Translations under genes and position numbers: made by a program | Source: JAHELQ01 sp964491915 | GTDB taxonomy: Bacteria; Acidobacteriota; Aminicenantia; UBA2199 | Assembly: GCA_964491915.1 (NCBI GenBank) | Contig: CAZBHS010000017.1 | Coordinates: 1-64,000, forward strand | Length of the DNA: 64,000 nt | Direction: 5' to 3' | Part shown: positions 7,501 through 15,832 of the stretch, in pieces | How positions within the stretch are numbered: the stretch's first letter is position 1 | How the letters are laid out: each line of letters starts with the position of its first letter | Notes under the pieces: model-generated | Seen by the model: the letters and a program-made list of their open reading frames with translations, nothing else | Databases searched by the model: none | Told to the model about the DNA's origin: nothing

Positions 7501-9357
7501 TTACCATTTGTAGCCGAAGGAGATCTCTAATATATCGGCCGAATAATTGTTCAAGCCCAGGGCCTCTTCCTGGTAGTCCAGGTAACCATAGGCGAATCTG
7601 ACAATCAGGCCTGTTTTGCACAGATATTCCATGTACGCTTTGGCAAAGGTGCGGGTGAGCTCCCAGCTCCCACGATTCTCGTAGTAGTTGAAATAACCGC
7701 CCAGAGACCAATATTTCGCGATTCCCACACTCAATGATGCGTCTATCATATTGGTCTGCCCTTCAAACAAGATATCCCAGGGAAACTCTCCCGCGGGGCC
7801 TGTCCAATAGGGAGGATATGCGATGAGGCGGTCTCCCTGCTGCTTGACATCGATATAGGAGTACCCGATGTTTGCCTTGATCTTTTTATCCCAATAACCG
7901 GCGCGGATTGTCACCTGGTGTTTATCGGATTCCCAGAGTGTTGTATTCATACTGGTTTCCGTGAGGTTGAACATGTATGAAGCATTTACATAGAATGGTT
8001 TGATTTTAATGTTCGCCAGGAAACGGAACCGGTGATAGTCGGTTGGGGAGGTTAACGTAAAAACATTTTCGTACGAGCCATACTGGTAATCGGCGGACAA
8101 TTTGACCTGGCGACTCAAGTTGAGCTTTATGTTGCCGAAGAGGCCCATCCTTTCGGTGGTTTCTTCGATCAGCTCATCAACGCCATCATTGATGGTTCTT
8201 TCCTCGTACCTGAAGCCAAGGGAGAGACCTAGTTTATGGTTTAATTGATATTGAATCCCCGCCTCGAAGCTAAGAGTATCAAAGTCCCAATCCGCGGATT
8301 TTCTATTTCCGTCCAATTCAAACATCCCTTCCTGTTTAAATTCATTGTAGCGCACCGCTCCCACAAGGGCCAGTCGATTGGCCAGCAAGTAGGAGACATC
8401 GAGGTCCAGGATGTAGATGTTTCTCTGAAATTCGCCGTTTCCCCCCGCATTGTATTGGAAATCATATCCCAGGTAATCCAGACCCGCCGCGCTTTCAGAA
8501 TAGCGGACATTTGTCTCCTGGTTGCTGGCCTGGGCGCTACCTCTAATTAAAAGATTGGTAAACGGTCTGGCATCGAATCTGGCGGTGTGGGTGTAACTGG
8601 TTAGATCGTACGGTTGGTTTAAGGTAAGATAGAGCAGAGCGCTGGGGTAGCGGGCGGCCTCGCCTCCATCGGCGTAGCCTGGTAAAAAGAGGCTATTGGC
8701 ATTCTCATATTCCCGTATCTTTTCCTCCAACACCAGGTTGAACCATTTGAGATCCATGTCGGCGCCCACTGTGAGCTCGTAAGAGCTCTCCTTTACCGGA
8801 ACATCGAATTCGAATTCAGTGCGGTTTATATCATAGCTGACGGTACTGTCGCCGTCTTTGGTGTAGCGGTCGAAATTGATATAAAACTTTATGTGTTTGG
8901 AAAACCAGATTTTCAGGTTGCCGCTGTCGTGAATCCTCACGAAATCCAGCGTATGAAAATCGCCTCCTTGCAGTATATCATTGTAGAAATAGGTGAGCTT
9001 TCCCCGGGTGTAATCAAAGCTGTATTTGCCGTATTTGACGACGGAAAGGCCGAGGGATTCGTATGGATCGCCCCCGAAGCTGTATATCTTCAGGTCAAGG
9101 CGATCAAACATTTTTTTAACCGCGCCGTCGGGAAGGTAATGGAGGTTGAAATTGAATAGCCTGGGGCCCTCATCCAGATTCACATCTTCTTTATATTTGG
9201 TTTCAACACCCTCGACATCTACAAAACGATATCCGACATAGAAGCTTCCATAAAAGGTATCTTTTTTCTCTTCCGCATAAATGTTCGGAACCGTGGCTGC
9301 CAACAGGAAGATGATGATGACCGGAATCACCGGATAGAATGATTTTTTTGTTTGCAT
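7501..9357 (-). CDS. MtrB/PioB-like outer-membrane beta-barrel
   Basis: 618 residues: signal peptide (VIPVIIIFLLAATVPNIYA, cleaved about residue 28), then alternating aromatic/polar strands throughout and a C-terminal aromatic signature (ISFGYKW) typical of BamA-inserted barrels. Length and position between a decaheme MtrA-like gene and a second multiheme gene match the porin of porin-cytochrome complexes, which sheathes the periplasmic decaheme protein so that electrons can cross the outer membrane. The N-terminal CXXC of Shewanella MtrB is absent. Assignment rests on context and barrel pattern rather than on a strong motif. It has a short intergenic distance of 17 bases to the downstream cytochrome gene. 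Confidence 0.75.
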   Translation of the reverse strand: MQTKKSFYPVIPVIIIFLLAATVPNIYAEEKKDTFYGSFYVGYRFVDVEGVETKYKEDVNLDEGPRLFNFNLHYLPDGAVKKMFDRLDLKIYSFGGDPYESLGLSVVKYGKYSFDYTRGKLTYFYNDILQGGDFHTLDFVRIHDSGNLKIWFSKHIKFYINFDRYTKDGDSTVSYDINRTEFEFDVPVKESSYELTVGADMDLKWFNLVLEEKIREYENANSLFLPGYADGGEAARYPSALLYLTLNQPYDLTSYTHTARFDARPFTNLLIRGSAQASNQETNVRYSESAAGLDYLGYDFQYNAGGNGEFQRNIYILDLDVSYLLANRLALVGAVRYNEFKQEGMFELDGNRKSADWDFDTLSFEAGIQYQLNHKLGLSLGFRYEERTINDGVDELIEETTERMGLFGNIKLNLSRQVKLSADYQYGSYENVFTLTSPTDYHRFRFLANIKIKPFYVNASYMFNLTETSMNTTLWESDKHQVTIRAGYWDKKIKANIGYSYIDVKQQGDRLIAYPPYWTGPAGEFPWDILFEGQTNMIDASLSVGIAKYWSLGGYFNYYENRGSWELTRTFAKAYMEYLCKTGLIVRFAYGYLDYQEEALGLNNYSADILEISFGYKW

Positions 9358-9367
9358 CGTAGTCCTC

Positions 9368-10282
9368 CTATTTTAAATATAATTTGCTGAGGTTTGAACC
9401 GTGGATGGTGGAATGGCAGATGGTGCAATTGGTGTCGAATGTCTTGAAGCGTTCGTGCCAGGAGGGGGCGCCTACGTGGCAACTGAAGCAGAGGTCGCCG
9501 GTGGTTTGCTGGTGCAACATATGACGATTGGGCGAACCATGGACTTCGTGGCAGGCCGAGCAGCCTTCGATCATTCCGGCGGCGTGTTCGTATAGATAGG
9601 GGCCGCCTTTGTCCACATGACACTTCAAGCACGCCTGGTGTTTGAAACCCGCCAACCGTTCTGTGAGTGCAGGCTCGTGTGGGTTATGGCAACTGGTACA
9701 GCCTAGAATCCCTTCCATCAAGCGATGCCGTTCGTTTAGCATGAATTTTGCGAAAATGTCTTCATGGCATTTGAGGCAGCTTTTGGAAGGGCTTGCTTTC
9801 AGAAGGGGGCGATGGGCCATTTGGCCGTGGATCGAATGGCATTCGGTGCAATCCATGGACGCTTTACCGTGGGGGCCGGCAAAAAAGCGGGCGTTTCCCT
9901 TTTGGTGACAGGCAAGGCATTTTTTTATCTTCTCCACCGGTGTGTCTTCGGATGAGAAGGTAAAAATATTATCTTTTCCCCCCTCGTTTTCGAGGTGTTT
10001 GGTTGCGTCGCCATGGCAACTGGCGCAACTGGAGGAGTAGTCCTTCGGCATCCAACCTTTTCGGTCAATTACCGAATGAGGCTTTTTCATGAAAGCGGCG
10101 ACCACCTCCTCATGGCATGGAGTGCAAGCGTTGGTGTTTTTCTCGAAACTAGAATTTTCATCTTCCGCCGACAATTTTAAACTTCCATTTCCGGCCCACA
10201 TCATGACTATGAACGTAATAACTGCTACCGTGACGAGGGTTTCTACGTACCTTTTGTTTGATTCTCTATTTTTTGCAGGCAA
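9368..10282 (-). CDS. MtrA/DmsE-like periplasmic decaheme cytochrome c
   Basis: 304 residues, with an N-terminal membrane/signal helix (about 14-30), then exactly ten CXXCH motifs (CTPCH, CASCH, CLACH, CTECH, CLKCH, CTSCH, CLKCH, CSACH, CFSCH, CTICH) evenly spaced. Size and heme count equal those of MtrA/DmsE-family proteins, which sit inside an MtrB-type barrel. First gene of a three-gene minus-strand operon (10-base gap to the barrel gene). It is preceded by a sigma-54 promoter at 10341-10356 and two activator-like palindromes. Electrons are presumably received from the inner-membrane cytochromes encoded on the other side of the locus. Confidence 0.85.
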   Translation of the reverse strand: MPAKNRESNKRYVETLVTVAVITFIVMMWAGNGSLKLSAEDENSSFEKNTNACTPCHEEVVAAFMKKPHSVIDRKGWMPKDYSSSCASCHGDATKHLENEGGKDNIFTFSSEDTPVEKIKKCLACHQKGNARFFAGPHGKASMDCTECHSIHGQMAHRPLLKASPSKSCLKCHEDIFAKFMLNERHRLMEGILGCTSCHNPHEPALTERLAGFKHQACLKCHVDKGGPYLYEHAAGMIEGCSACHEVHGSPNRHMLHQQTTGDLCFSCHVGAPSWHERFKTFDTNCTICHSTIHGSNLSKLYLK

Positions 10283-10340
10283 TCGTTACCTCCTTAGTTG
10301 TATAAATATAAAAACGATAAAAGTGTTATAGCCTGTACGC

Positions 10341-10356
10341 AGCAAGTATCCTGCCA
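10341..10356 (-). promoter_or_regulatory. Sigma-54 (-24/-12) promoter
   Basis: Minus-strand TGGCAGGATACTTGCT matches TGGCAC-N5-TTGCA with invariant GG and GC at the right spacing. It predicts a start near 10329, 47 bases upstream of the decaheme gene. Confidence 0.75.
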
Positions 10357-10429
10357 TGGTCATCGGTTTATGAGATAATTTAAAACCCTTGTGGGGAGGC
10401 GGTTTATGGATTTAGCTGTTTGAGGTTGA

Positions 10430-10445
10430 CGTTCGGAATCGAACG
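10430..10445. promoter_or_regulatory. Activator palindrome 1
   Basis: CGTTCGGAATCGAACG, arms CGTTC/GAACG over 6 bases, centred about 108 bases upstream of the predicted sigma-54 start. Confidence 0.6.
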
Positions 10446-10461
10446 GTTGGGCTGAATTGAA

Positions 10462-10477
10462 CGTTCAAAATTGAACG
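10462..10477. promoter_or_regulatory. Activator palindrome 2
   Basis: CGTTCAAAATTGAACG, arms of 7 bases. Its centre is 32 bp (about three helical turns) from palindrome 1, and it abuts the stop codon of the activator gene. The pair looks like an upstream activating sequence. Confidence 0.6.
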
Positions 10478-11452
10478 CTATTTTATTTTACTGCGCAAGG
10501 CGCTTCGCGTGATCCCTAAATAGGCCGCCGTGTGGGTTTTGTTGCCGTTGAATTTTTTTAACGCTTTGTGGACGATTTCCGATTCTAATGTGGACAGGTC
10601 CAGTTTATCCGGAGGCAGGACAATATGGCCCAATTGCAGCATGTATGCATCCTGGGGTTGGAGGTTTGCCCGGCGGGGTACCAGGCAGGCTAGATGCCGG
10701 GGAAGCACATAATTGCTGTTATTCAATAGAACAATTCGTTCGATGACATTCTGCAATTCCCGTATATTTCCCGGCCAATCATAGTTTTTAAGTATCACTG
10801 CGGCGTCTGGATGAAGCGCGCGGCATGGTTTTCCTTTTTGCCGGGCAATGGTCTCTAGAAACATTTTGGCAAGCGGGATTATTTCTTCTTTACGTTCTCT
10901 GAGGGGGGGGATTCTTATGTGTCCAACATTGAGACGGTAGTAAAGGTCTTGTCTGAATGTACTTTCCAAAACCCTCTTTTCAAGTTCCCGATTGCTGGCG
11001 CAAATAATGCGGATATCCAATTTAATCTTTTTTAATCCGCCGACGCGGAAAAATTCGCGTTCTTCGAGGACCCTCAGGAGTTTTGGCTGCACTTCCAATG
11101 GCAAATCTCCGATTTCGTCGAGAAACAGGGTCCCTTTTTGAGCCAGTTCCAGTTTCCCGAAGGCCCCTTTGCGTTTGGCGCCGGTAAAGGCGCCCTCTTC
11201 ATAACCGAAGAGCTCCGATTCGACCAAACCTGTAGAGATTGCGGTACAATTGATAGGAATAAACGGTGCGCTCGAATCTCCATTGTTCCCATAGTGGATC
11301 ATATGGGCGACGATTTCTTTCCCTGTTCCGGTTTCTCCTTCTATCAATACCGGTAATTGTCGGTCTTCGTGAAACTTGACGGCAATTTCCTGTATCTCCC
11401 TGGTTTTGTCGGAAAAAATTCCTATTCTCTCGATCTCCAACGATCTCTCCAT
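10478..11452 (-). CDS. Sigma-54 enhancer-binding activator without receiver domain
   Basis: About 324 residues from the ATG at 11452, which has GGGAG five bases upstream; the frame stays open to 11536 but that part lacks a ribosome-binding site. It contains an AAA+ domain with Walker A GETGTGKE, sigma-54 contact loop GAFTGA, Walker B GTLFLDEIGD, sensor-type ASNRELEKR and arginine fingers near RLNVGHIRIPPLRER. A Fis-type helix-turn-helix closes the protein (THTAAYLGITRSALRSKIK). There is no phosphoreceiver, PAS or GAF domain, so activity must be set by partner, level or ligand on the AAA+ itself. Same strand and directly upstream of the porin-cytochrome operon, with paired palindromes and a -24/-12 promoter in between, so that operon is its likely target. 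Confidence 0.88.
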   Translation of the reverse strand: MERSLEIERIGIFSDKTREIQEIAVKFHEDRQLPVLIEGETGTGKEIVAHMIHYGNNGDSSAPFIPINCTAISTGLVESELFGYEEGAFTGAKRKGAFGKLELAQKGTLFLDEIGDLPLEVQPKLLRVLEEREFFRVGGLKKIKLDIRIICASNRELEKRVLESTFRQDLYYRLNVGHIRIPPLRERKEEIIPLAKMFLETIARQKGKPCRALHPDAAVILKNYDWPGNIRELQNVIERIVLLNNSNYVLPRHLACLVPRRANLQPQDAYMLQLGHIVLPPDKLDLSTLESEIVHKALKKFNGNKTHTAAYLGITRSALRSKIK

Positions 11453-11681
11453 TGTCTCCCGCCTTGCCTGAAAGTCTCTTTCTCGGGTTCGCTCAATGTA
11501 AATTATATTATTCAAGAACCAAACAATTGTCAACAAAAACCTTTGTAGATTAAAAAATCTTTTAAGTTGGCCTCTTCAATCTCGGCGGCGATTCGAATGC
11601 CGGCTGCCGGGGGGAGAGAATGGAGTTTTTATGAGATATTTTTTATGTGCTTTTATTTTAGTCTTGAGGTATAATTTAAAG

Positions 11682-11767
11682 GCATTTAGTTAAGAACTTC
11701 AAGATTCATATAGTCCCCCGCCCGTCGGATTGCCGGAAGGCATAATGAGGGGTGGGGGATTTTTTTT
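11682..11767 (+). ncRNA. Candidate ~85-nt small RNA
   Basis: TATAAT at 11670-11675 is followed about 40 bases later by an intrinsic terminator: a 10-bp stem (11714-11723 with 11750-11759), an inner TGCC-GGAA-GGCA tetraloop hairpin and T8. No plus-strand gene lies upstream for kilobases, so the terminator needs a transcript of its own. The -35 is poor. The 3' end touches the end of the convergent DUF5916 gene, so an antisense or terminator-only role is also possible. Confidence 0.35.
11714..11767 (+). terminator. Intrinsic terminator, plus orientation
   Basis: GC-rich stem TCCCCCGCCC pairing with GGGGTGGGGGA, then eight T. In the minus orientation no T-run is found, so it does not obviously serve the DUF5916 gene. 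Confidence 0.65.
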
Positions 11768-14423
11768 ATAACTTGAATCTATAGGTGAACTTAATCATAA
11801 AGATATCGTCGCCCGGCGCCTGGATTAGGTCGCGCAGATCGCGGCGGAATTCTAGATCGCCCGGATTGGCGTAGTCGGACCTGTTTTGGGTCCACACAAA
11901 ATAGATTGTGGAACCGGGGCGGTATTCCCACCTCAATACCACTGTCCCTCTCAGCGACTTGTAATTGAAATCCGGATCGCCCAACGAGAATGGGGCGGAA
12001 GGTCCAGGCCCGTCTGGATCTATGGTGTAATCGCCGTTCTGGAACGCGATGGCGGAACCATTTTCTCCATATGCGTTAAAATCATAGCTTGCGGGTCTTG
12101 CGAGTTCTTTGAAGCCCATATAATTTCCAACTGCTATGAAGGGTTGAATGTAAGCTTGCAGGCTAAGTCTGGGGCTAAAAATCCAATTGATTCGAATACT
12201 GCATGAAAGGGTTTTTTGGTCGAGTGTGGCGAATAGGTAACGGTTGCCATAGGTGTTTGTCATGAATGGATCTTCGATGTTCGAGACCCATTGGCTTGCT
12301 TCGAGATCTGTTCGGTAGGAGGGTTCTAAGGAGATGCTTACATTACTGCTGGGTTTCCAGTGAAGTTCGAGTGAAGCGCTCCAGCCGTGAGAGCCGGATA
12401 CCGAAGAGGAAAAGCCGCTGAAAAAATGCATGACGATCGGCCGGCGGTCGTCGCTGAATATCCCCACTTCTCCCCAGCAGTGTTCCGGCACCAATGTCAG
12501 GGGGCCTCCCCGGGTTATACTGTGCGACCAGTGTTGGGGATTGTAGCTGTATTGAGCGTAGACATCCCAATAGTTCGTCAATTCACCTTGGCCTATGAAA
12601 ATGAGGCGTTGCTCGCCGATGCGGGTTCCGTCAAAGTTATAGTTCCTCTGGCTAAATAGGTTGATCTCCCAGTTCCTGAATATCTTCCCCGGTTCGAATA
12701 CGCGGTAACCGGCCATAACATGAGCATTGATCACATCGCTGGTCCATTGAAAGCCCATGTCGGTTGAATCAAAGCCGGGGGAAATTGCCCCGATTGCCGC
12801 GTTAAAAACAAAATTACCTTTTTGTTTATTTAAAGTAAAACGTCCTGCCCAACCATTCATGCCGGTGGCTTCGCTATCGTAGTGGATATGGCCGGCGTCC
12901 GGTCGCTGGAAATAGTGCGGGAAAATTTGTTGGCGACGGGAGATTGCCTCTTTCGCTCCGGAAATCGCTGTTCCCCCTAGCCAACCGGTGACAACCCAGG
13001 TCTTGTCCTTGTCAAGGAATGTCCATCCATCGATTCCAAGGCTAAAGGCATTTTGGTTTAAAAGTTCCTGCAGTGATTCACTCCTCAGATCTCTCACTAG
13101 TGAAGTGGTGATAATTCCCAGTCCCTGGCGCCCTTCATTGAATTCCTTTTGGATTCGCAGCACTCCGTAATGTGTGAATGGTTCGATTTCTTGTGTTGAC
13201 CGTTGTCCCCTCTGGTCTATGGAGGCGTATTCCCGTTCGGTGAGAGCCGTTAAAAAACCGACATTCCACCCGTTGCCGATTTTTCCGGTTACCTTTGCGG
13301 CGCCTAAAATGGTAGTCCAGTCCGGATAGCTTACAAATCCGTCGCCTGCGACAGAGCCCTGGGGAGATCTGCCGATCCTACGGCTGTAGAAGAATTGCGG
13401 GTGTCCCCAATTGGCTCCGATACTGCGATTTGAACCGCCGGATCCAAAGGAGAAGATACTGGAGCCCTCGATAAAGAACGGTCGTTTCTCCTGGTAGAAG
13501 CTTTCGGCGGCGCTCAGGTTGATCACCGCCGGGTCCACTTCCACCTGCCCAAAGTCGGGATTGATGGATACATCTAGTGTTAGATTGCTCTTGAGCCCTA
13601 CTTTGAGGTCCACACCCGCGCTGGCGAAGTAGTCCTCGCCGGTTTCGAATGGATTGCCCTCTTCTATAGGGCTAAAAGAGGCCCGGGCAATTGTATAGGG
13701 TATGATTTCGATATGTCTTCCCGGTTGAATATTCTGAATCCCTTCCAATCTGGCGAAATGTGAAACGAACCCGCTTTCCTTTTGAGGGATCCATACAAGA
13801 CCGGAGGTTTCATTTTTTCGTTTAATGATGCGCCGAAAATTAATCCCCCATATATACTGGTCTTTTTGTTTGAATCTCAACTGATTGAACGGGATTTTGA
13901 TCTCTACTGTCCAACCGGATTCGTCGATGCGTGTCGCGCTATCCCACACGCCATCCCAGGCTGCGTCTTGATCTTCGTCGTTGGATAAGGTCCTGTCTAC
14001 GACGGTACCGGATGGGTTGACCGCGAAAAGAAAACCGCTCCGGCGGTCGTAATAGGGATCGATCGAGCAGGTGAACCAGTCGGAATCCACTAAATCGTCA
14101 CGGCGGCCGAGTCTTCCGATAATTTTGTCCGGTTCCGAATCAAAGAGGCGGGCGGCGATATATAATGCTTTTTTATCATAGGCGACCCACACTTCGGTTT
14201 TTTCGGTGGCGGGTTTACCGTCGTCAGGTTTGGCTTGAATGAATTGGCCATAACTTTTTTGTTTCCAAACTGATTCATCGAGAATGCCGTCGATTTTAAC
14301 GGCTTGCTCGGTAAAATGAGCTGTGATCACTCTCTGCTCTTGCTTGTCGCCGGCTGCCGCTTCGGCGTTCAACATCCACATTCCGTTAACAACGATCCAT
14401 AGTACTATCCAGTATTGTCTCAT
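11766..14423 (-). CDS. DUF5916 outer-membrane protein with CBM9-like domain
   Basis: 885 residues. Signal peptide (about 1-23), then a CBM9-like beta-sandwich (about 35-215: KIDGILDESVWKQ, WVAYDKKALYIAARLFDSEPDKI, SGWTVEIKIPFNQLRF). The remainder is a DUF5916 region (VDPAVINLSAAESFYQEKRPFF-type signature, about 300-330) and long amphipathic strands ending FTYRFKL, as in outer-membrane barrels. Function unknown; members are common beside secreted peptidases and transport genes. Monocistronic, from a good promoter at 14502-14530. I see no damage. Confidence 0.85.
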   Translation of the reverse strand: MRQYWIVLWIVVNGMWMLNAEAAAGDKQEQRVITAHFTEQAVKIDGILDESVWKQKSYGQFIQAKPDDGKPATEKTEVWVAYDKKALYIAARLFDSEPDKIIGRLGRRDDLVDSDWFTCSIDPYYDRRSGFLFAVNPSGTVVDRTLSNDEDQDAAWDGVWDSATRIDESGWTVEIKIPFNQLRFKQKDQYIWGINFRRIIKRKNETSGLVWIPQKESGFVSHFARLEGIQNIQPGRHIEIIPYTIARASFSPIEEGNPFETGEDYFASAGVDLKVGLKSNLTLDVSINPDFGQVEVDPAVINLSAAESFYQEKRPFFIEGSSIFSFGSGGSNRSIGANWGHPQFFYSRRIGRSPQGSVAGDGFVSYPDWTTILGAAKVTGKIGNGWNVGFLTALTEREYASIDQRGQRSTQEIEPFTHYGVLRIQKEFNEGRQGLGIITTSLVRDLRSESLQELLNQNAFSLGIDGWTFLDKDKTWVVTGWLGGTAISGAKEAISRRQQIFPHYFQRPDAGHIHYDSEATGMNGWAGRFTLNKQKGNFVFNAAIGAISPGFDSTDMGFQWTSDVINAHVMAGYRVFEPGKIFRNWEINLFSQRNYNFDGTRIGEQRLIFIGQGELTNYWDVYAQYSYNPQHWSHSITRGGPLTLVPEHCWGEVGIFSDDRRPIVMHFFSGFSSSVSGSHGWSASLELHWKPSSNVSISLEPSYRTDLEASQWVSNIEDPFMTNTYGNRYLFATLDQKTLSCSIRINWIFSPRLSLQAYIQPFIAVGNYMGFKELARPASYDFNAYGENGSAIAFQNGDYTIDPDGPGPSAPFSLGDPDFNYKSLRGTVVLRWEYRPGSTIYFVWTQNRSDYANPGDLEFRRDLRDLIQAPGDDIFMIKFTYRFKL

Positions 14424-14501
14424 GCGTTTTTCCTTTTGTTTGCAGTGTAAGTATTTAGACGTAAAAAAAAATAAAAGGTTTATGATTCTTTGAAAGCGTT
14501 T

Positions 14502-14530
14502 ATTATACTATGTTTTCGGTGAATTTACAA
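14502..14530 (-). promoter_or_regulatory. Promoter of the DUF5916 gene
   Basis: Minus strand TTGTAA (14530-14525), 17-bp spacer, TATAAT (14507-14502). Confidence 0.6.
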
Positions 14531-14561
14531 AAAAGAGCAATAAAAAAAGAGGTTCTTTTTG

Positions 14562-14590
14562 TTGACAAAATCGACTTACTGATATATATG
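14562..14590 (+). promoter_or_regulatory. Promoter of the GntR/ABC operon
   Basis: TTGACA (14562-14567), 17-bp spacer, TATATG (14585-14590). It ends 17 bases before the likely ATG at 14608, and divergent to the DUF5916 promoter. Confidence 0.55.
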
Positions 14591-14607
14591 TGTGGTGCGG
14601 TGAAAAA

Positions 14608-15021
14608 ATGATGAGATACAAACAAACAAAATTTATTGATTTCAATGTGGATGTCAAATCGGCTATCCCGGTTTATGAGCAAATTAAACGAACGATAAAA
14701 TTTGCCATTCTGACCGGAAAGTTAGGGGAGGGGGATAAACTCATGTCCCTCCGGGAGTTGTCAACCAAAATTCAGATCAATCCCAATACTATTATCAAGG
14801 TGTACACTCAACTTGAAACTGAGGGATATGTTTATTCAAGGCCCGGCGCCGGTTATTTCGTGAAACTCGATCCTACAAACACTCAAAAAGGGAAACGGGC
14901 GATTTTCTCGGAAGTGACCCGGGATTATGTTATCCGGGTGATAGAGTTGGGGTACCAGCGTGATGAGGTCGTGACTCTGATTAACAAACTTTTTAAAGGA
15001 GAAAATGATGATCAAGATTAA
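14608..15021 (+). CDS. GntR-family (YtrA-type) regulator
   Basis: About 137 residues from the ATG at 14608; an upstream GTG at 14590 overlaps the predicted -10. It has a GntR winged helix (IPVYEQIKRTIKFAILTGKLGEGDKLMSLREL region, NPNTIIKVYTQLETEGYVYSRPGAGYFV) and a short C-terminal dimerisation helix without an effector-binding domain, which is the YtrA subfamily. Such regulators sit in front of, and repress, ABC transporter operons, as here. Its stop overlaps the ATPase gene start by 17 bases. Confidence 0.88.
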   Translation: MMRYKQTKFIDFNVDVKSAIPVYEQIKRTIKFAILTGKLGEGDKLMSLRELSTKIQINPNTIIKVYTQLETEGYVYSRPGAGYFVKLDPTNTQKGKRAIFSEVTRDYVIRVIELGYQRDEVVTLINKLFKGENDDQD

Positions 15022-15832
15022 AAATCTATCATTCGCTTACGGGAAGACCGGCATTTTTAATGATTTCAACCTGGAGATCCAAGAAGGGGAGGTGGCTCTG
15101 ATCACCGGTATCAACGGTGTGGGGAAGAGTACCCTTTTACGTTTGATGGCCGGTGTTTTGCGGCCCGCAGACGGCGAGATAACTTATAGTCCGGATCTTG
15201 GTTCCGATCCCCGGCGGTTTATCGGTTTTATTTCCGATGCCCCGAGCCTGTATGAGAGCATGAAGGTGTCCCAGGCCATTGATTTTCATAAGTCGGTGTA
15301 TGGGATTGACGAATATGACGATACGTTGATCAAGCGCACCAAGATCGATCCGGAGAAGAAGATCGCTCAGCTTTCTATGGGTCAGCGGGTGATTTTTCAC
15401 TTGAGTCTGATCTTGTCATCCTCTCCAAAGGTGTTGTTGATTGACGAGGTTATTCATACAATCGATGTGTTCCTGAGAGGTATCTTTTTGAGGGAATTGA
15501 TCAAATTGCTATCCGAAAAATCCGTCACTGTGGTGTTTGTCAACTTGAATTTCCGTGATATAGAAAACATGGTGGACCGGGTCATTTTGTTGAAGGATGG
15601 AGAGGTTGCAGTGGATGAAAAAATCGATGATCTGAAATCCAAAGTCAAAAAGGTTGTGGGGAGAGATTTGGATAACAACCTGCCGATTCTGTTCCAGGTG
15701 GATTACGTGGACTACTCCGACTACTTTATTTATCCCTTTACTGAAGAAACGGCGACAAAGGTGGCGGGCGATGTGGTGGACCTGGATTTGACCGCCATCG
15801 TGAACGCGTTCATCGGTGGAGAATATGTTTAA
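15005..15832 (+). CDS. ABC transporter ATP-binding protein
   Basis: 275 residues. Walker A GINGVGKST, signature LSMGQR in place of LSGGQ, Walker B KVLLIDEV, then a D-loop-like IHTID and switch NLNFRD, where the usual His is replaced by Asn. The first 220 residues are the nucleotide-binding domain. The last 60 form an accessory tail seen in ABC-2 exporters. Ribosome-binding site AAAGGAG. Overlaps its neighbours on both sides, and works with the permeases at 15816 and 17976. Confidence 0.9.
   Translation: MMIKIKNLSFAYGKTGIFNDFNLEIQEGEVALITGINGVGKSTLLRLMAGVLRPADGEITYSPDLGSDPRRFIGFISDAPSLYESMKVSQAIDFHKSVYGIDEYDDTLIKRTKIDPEKKIAQLSMGQRVIFHLSLILSSSPKVLLIDEVIHTIDVFLRGIFLRELIKLLSEKSVTVVFVNLNFRDIENMVDRVILLKDGEVAVDEKIDDLKSKVKKVVGRDLDNNLPILFQVDYVDYSDYFIYPFTEETATKVAGDVVDLDLTAIVNAFIGGEYV

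Noticed and set aside
10478..11536. Possible N-terminal membrane helix (MLTIVWFLNNIIYI) for the sigma-54 activator
   Set aside because: The ATG at 11452 has a clear ribosome-binding site and leaves a normal activator; the longer start has none.
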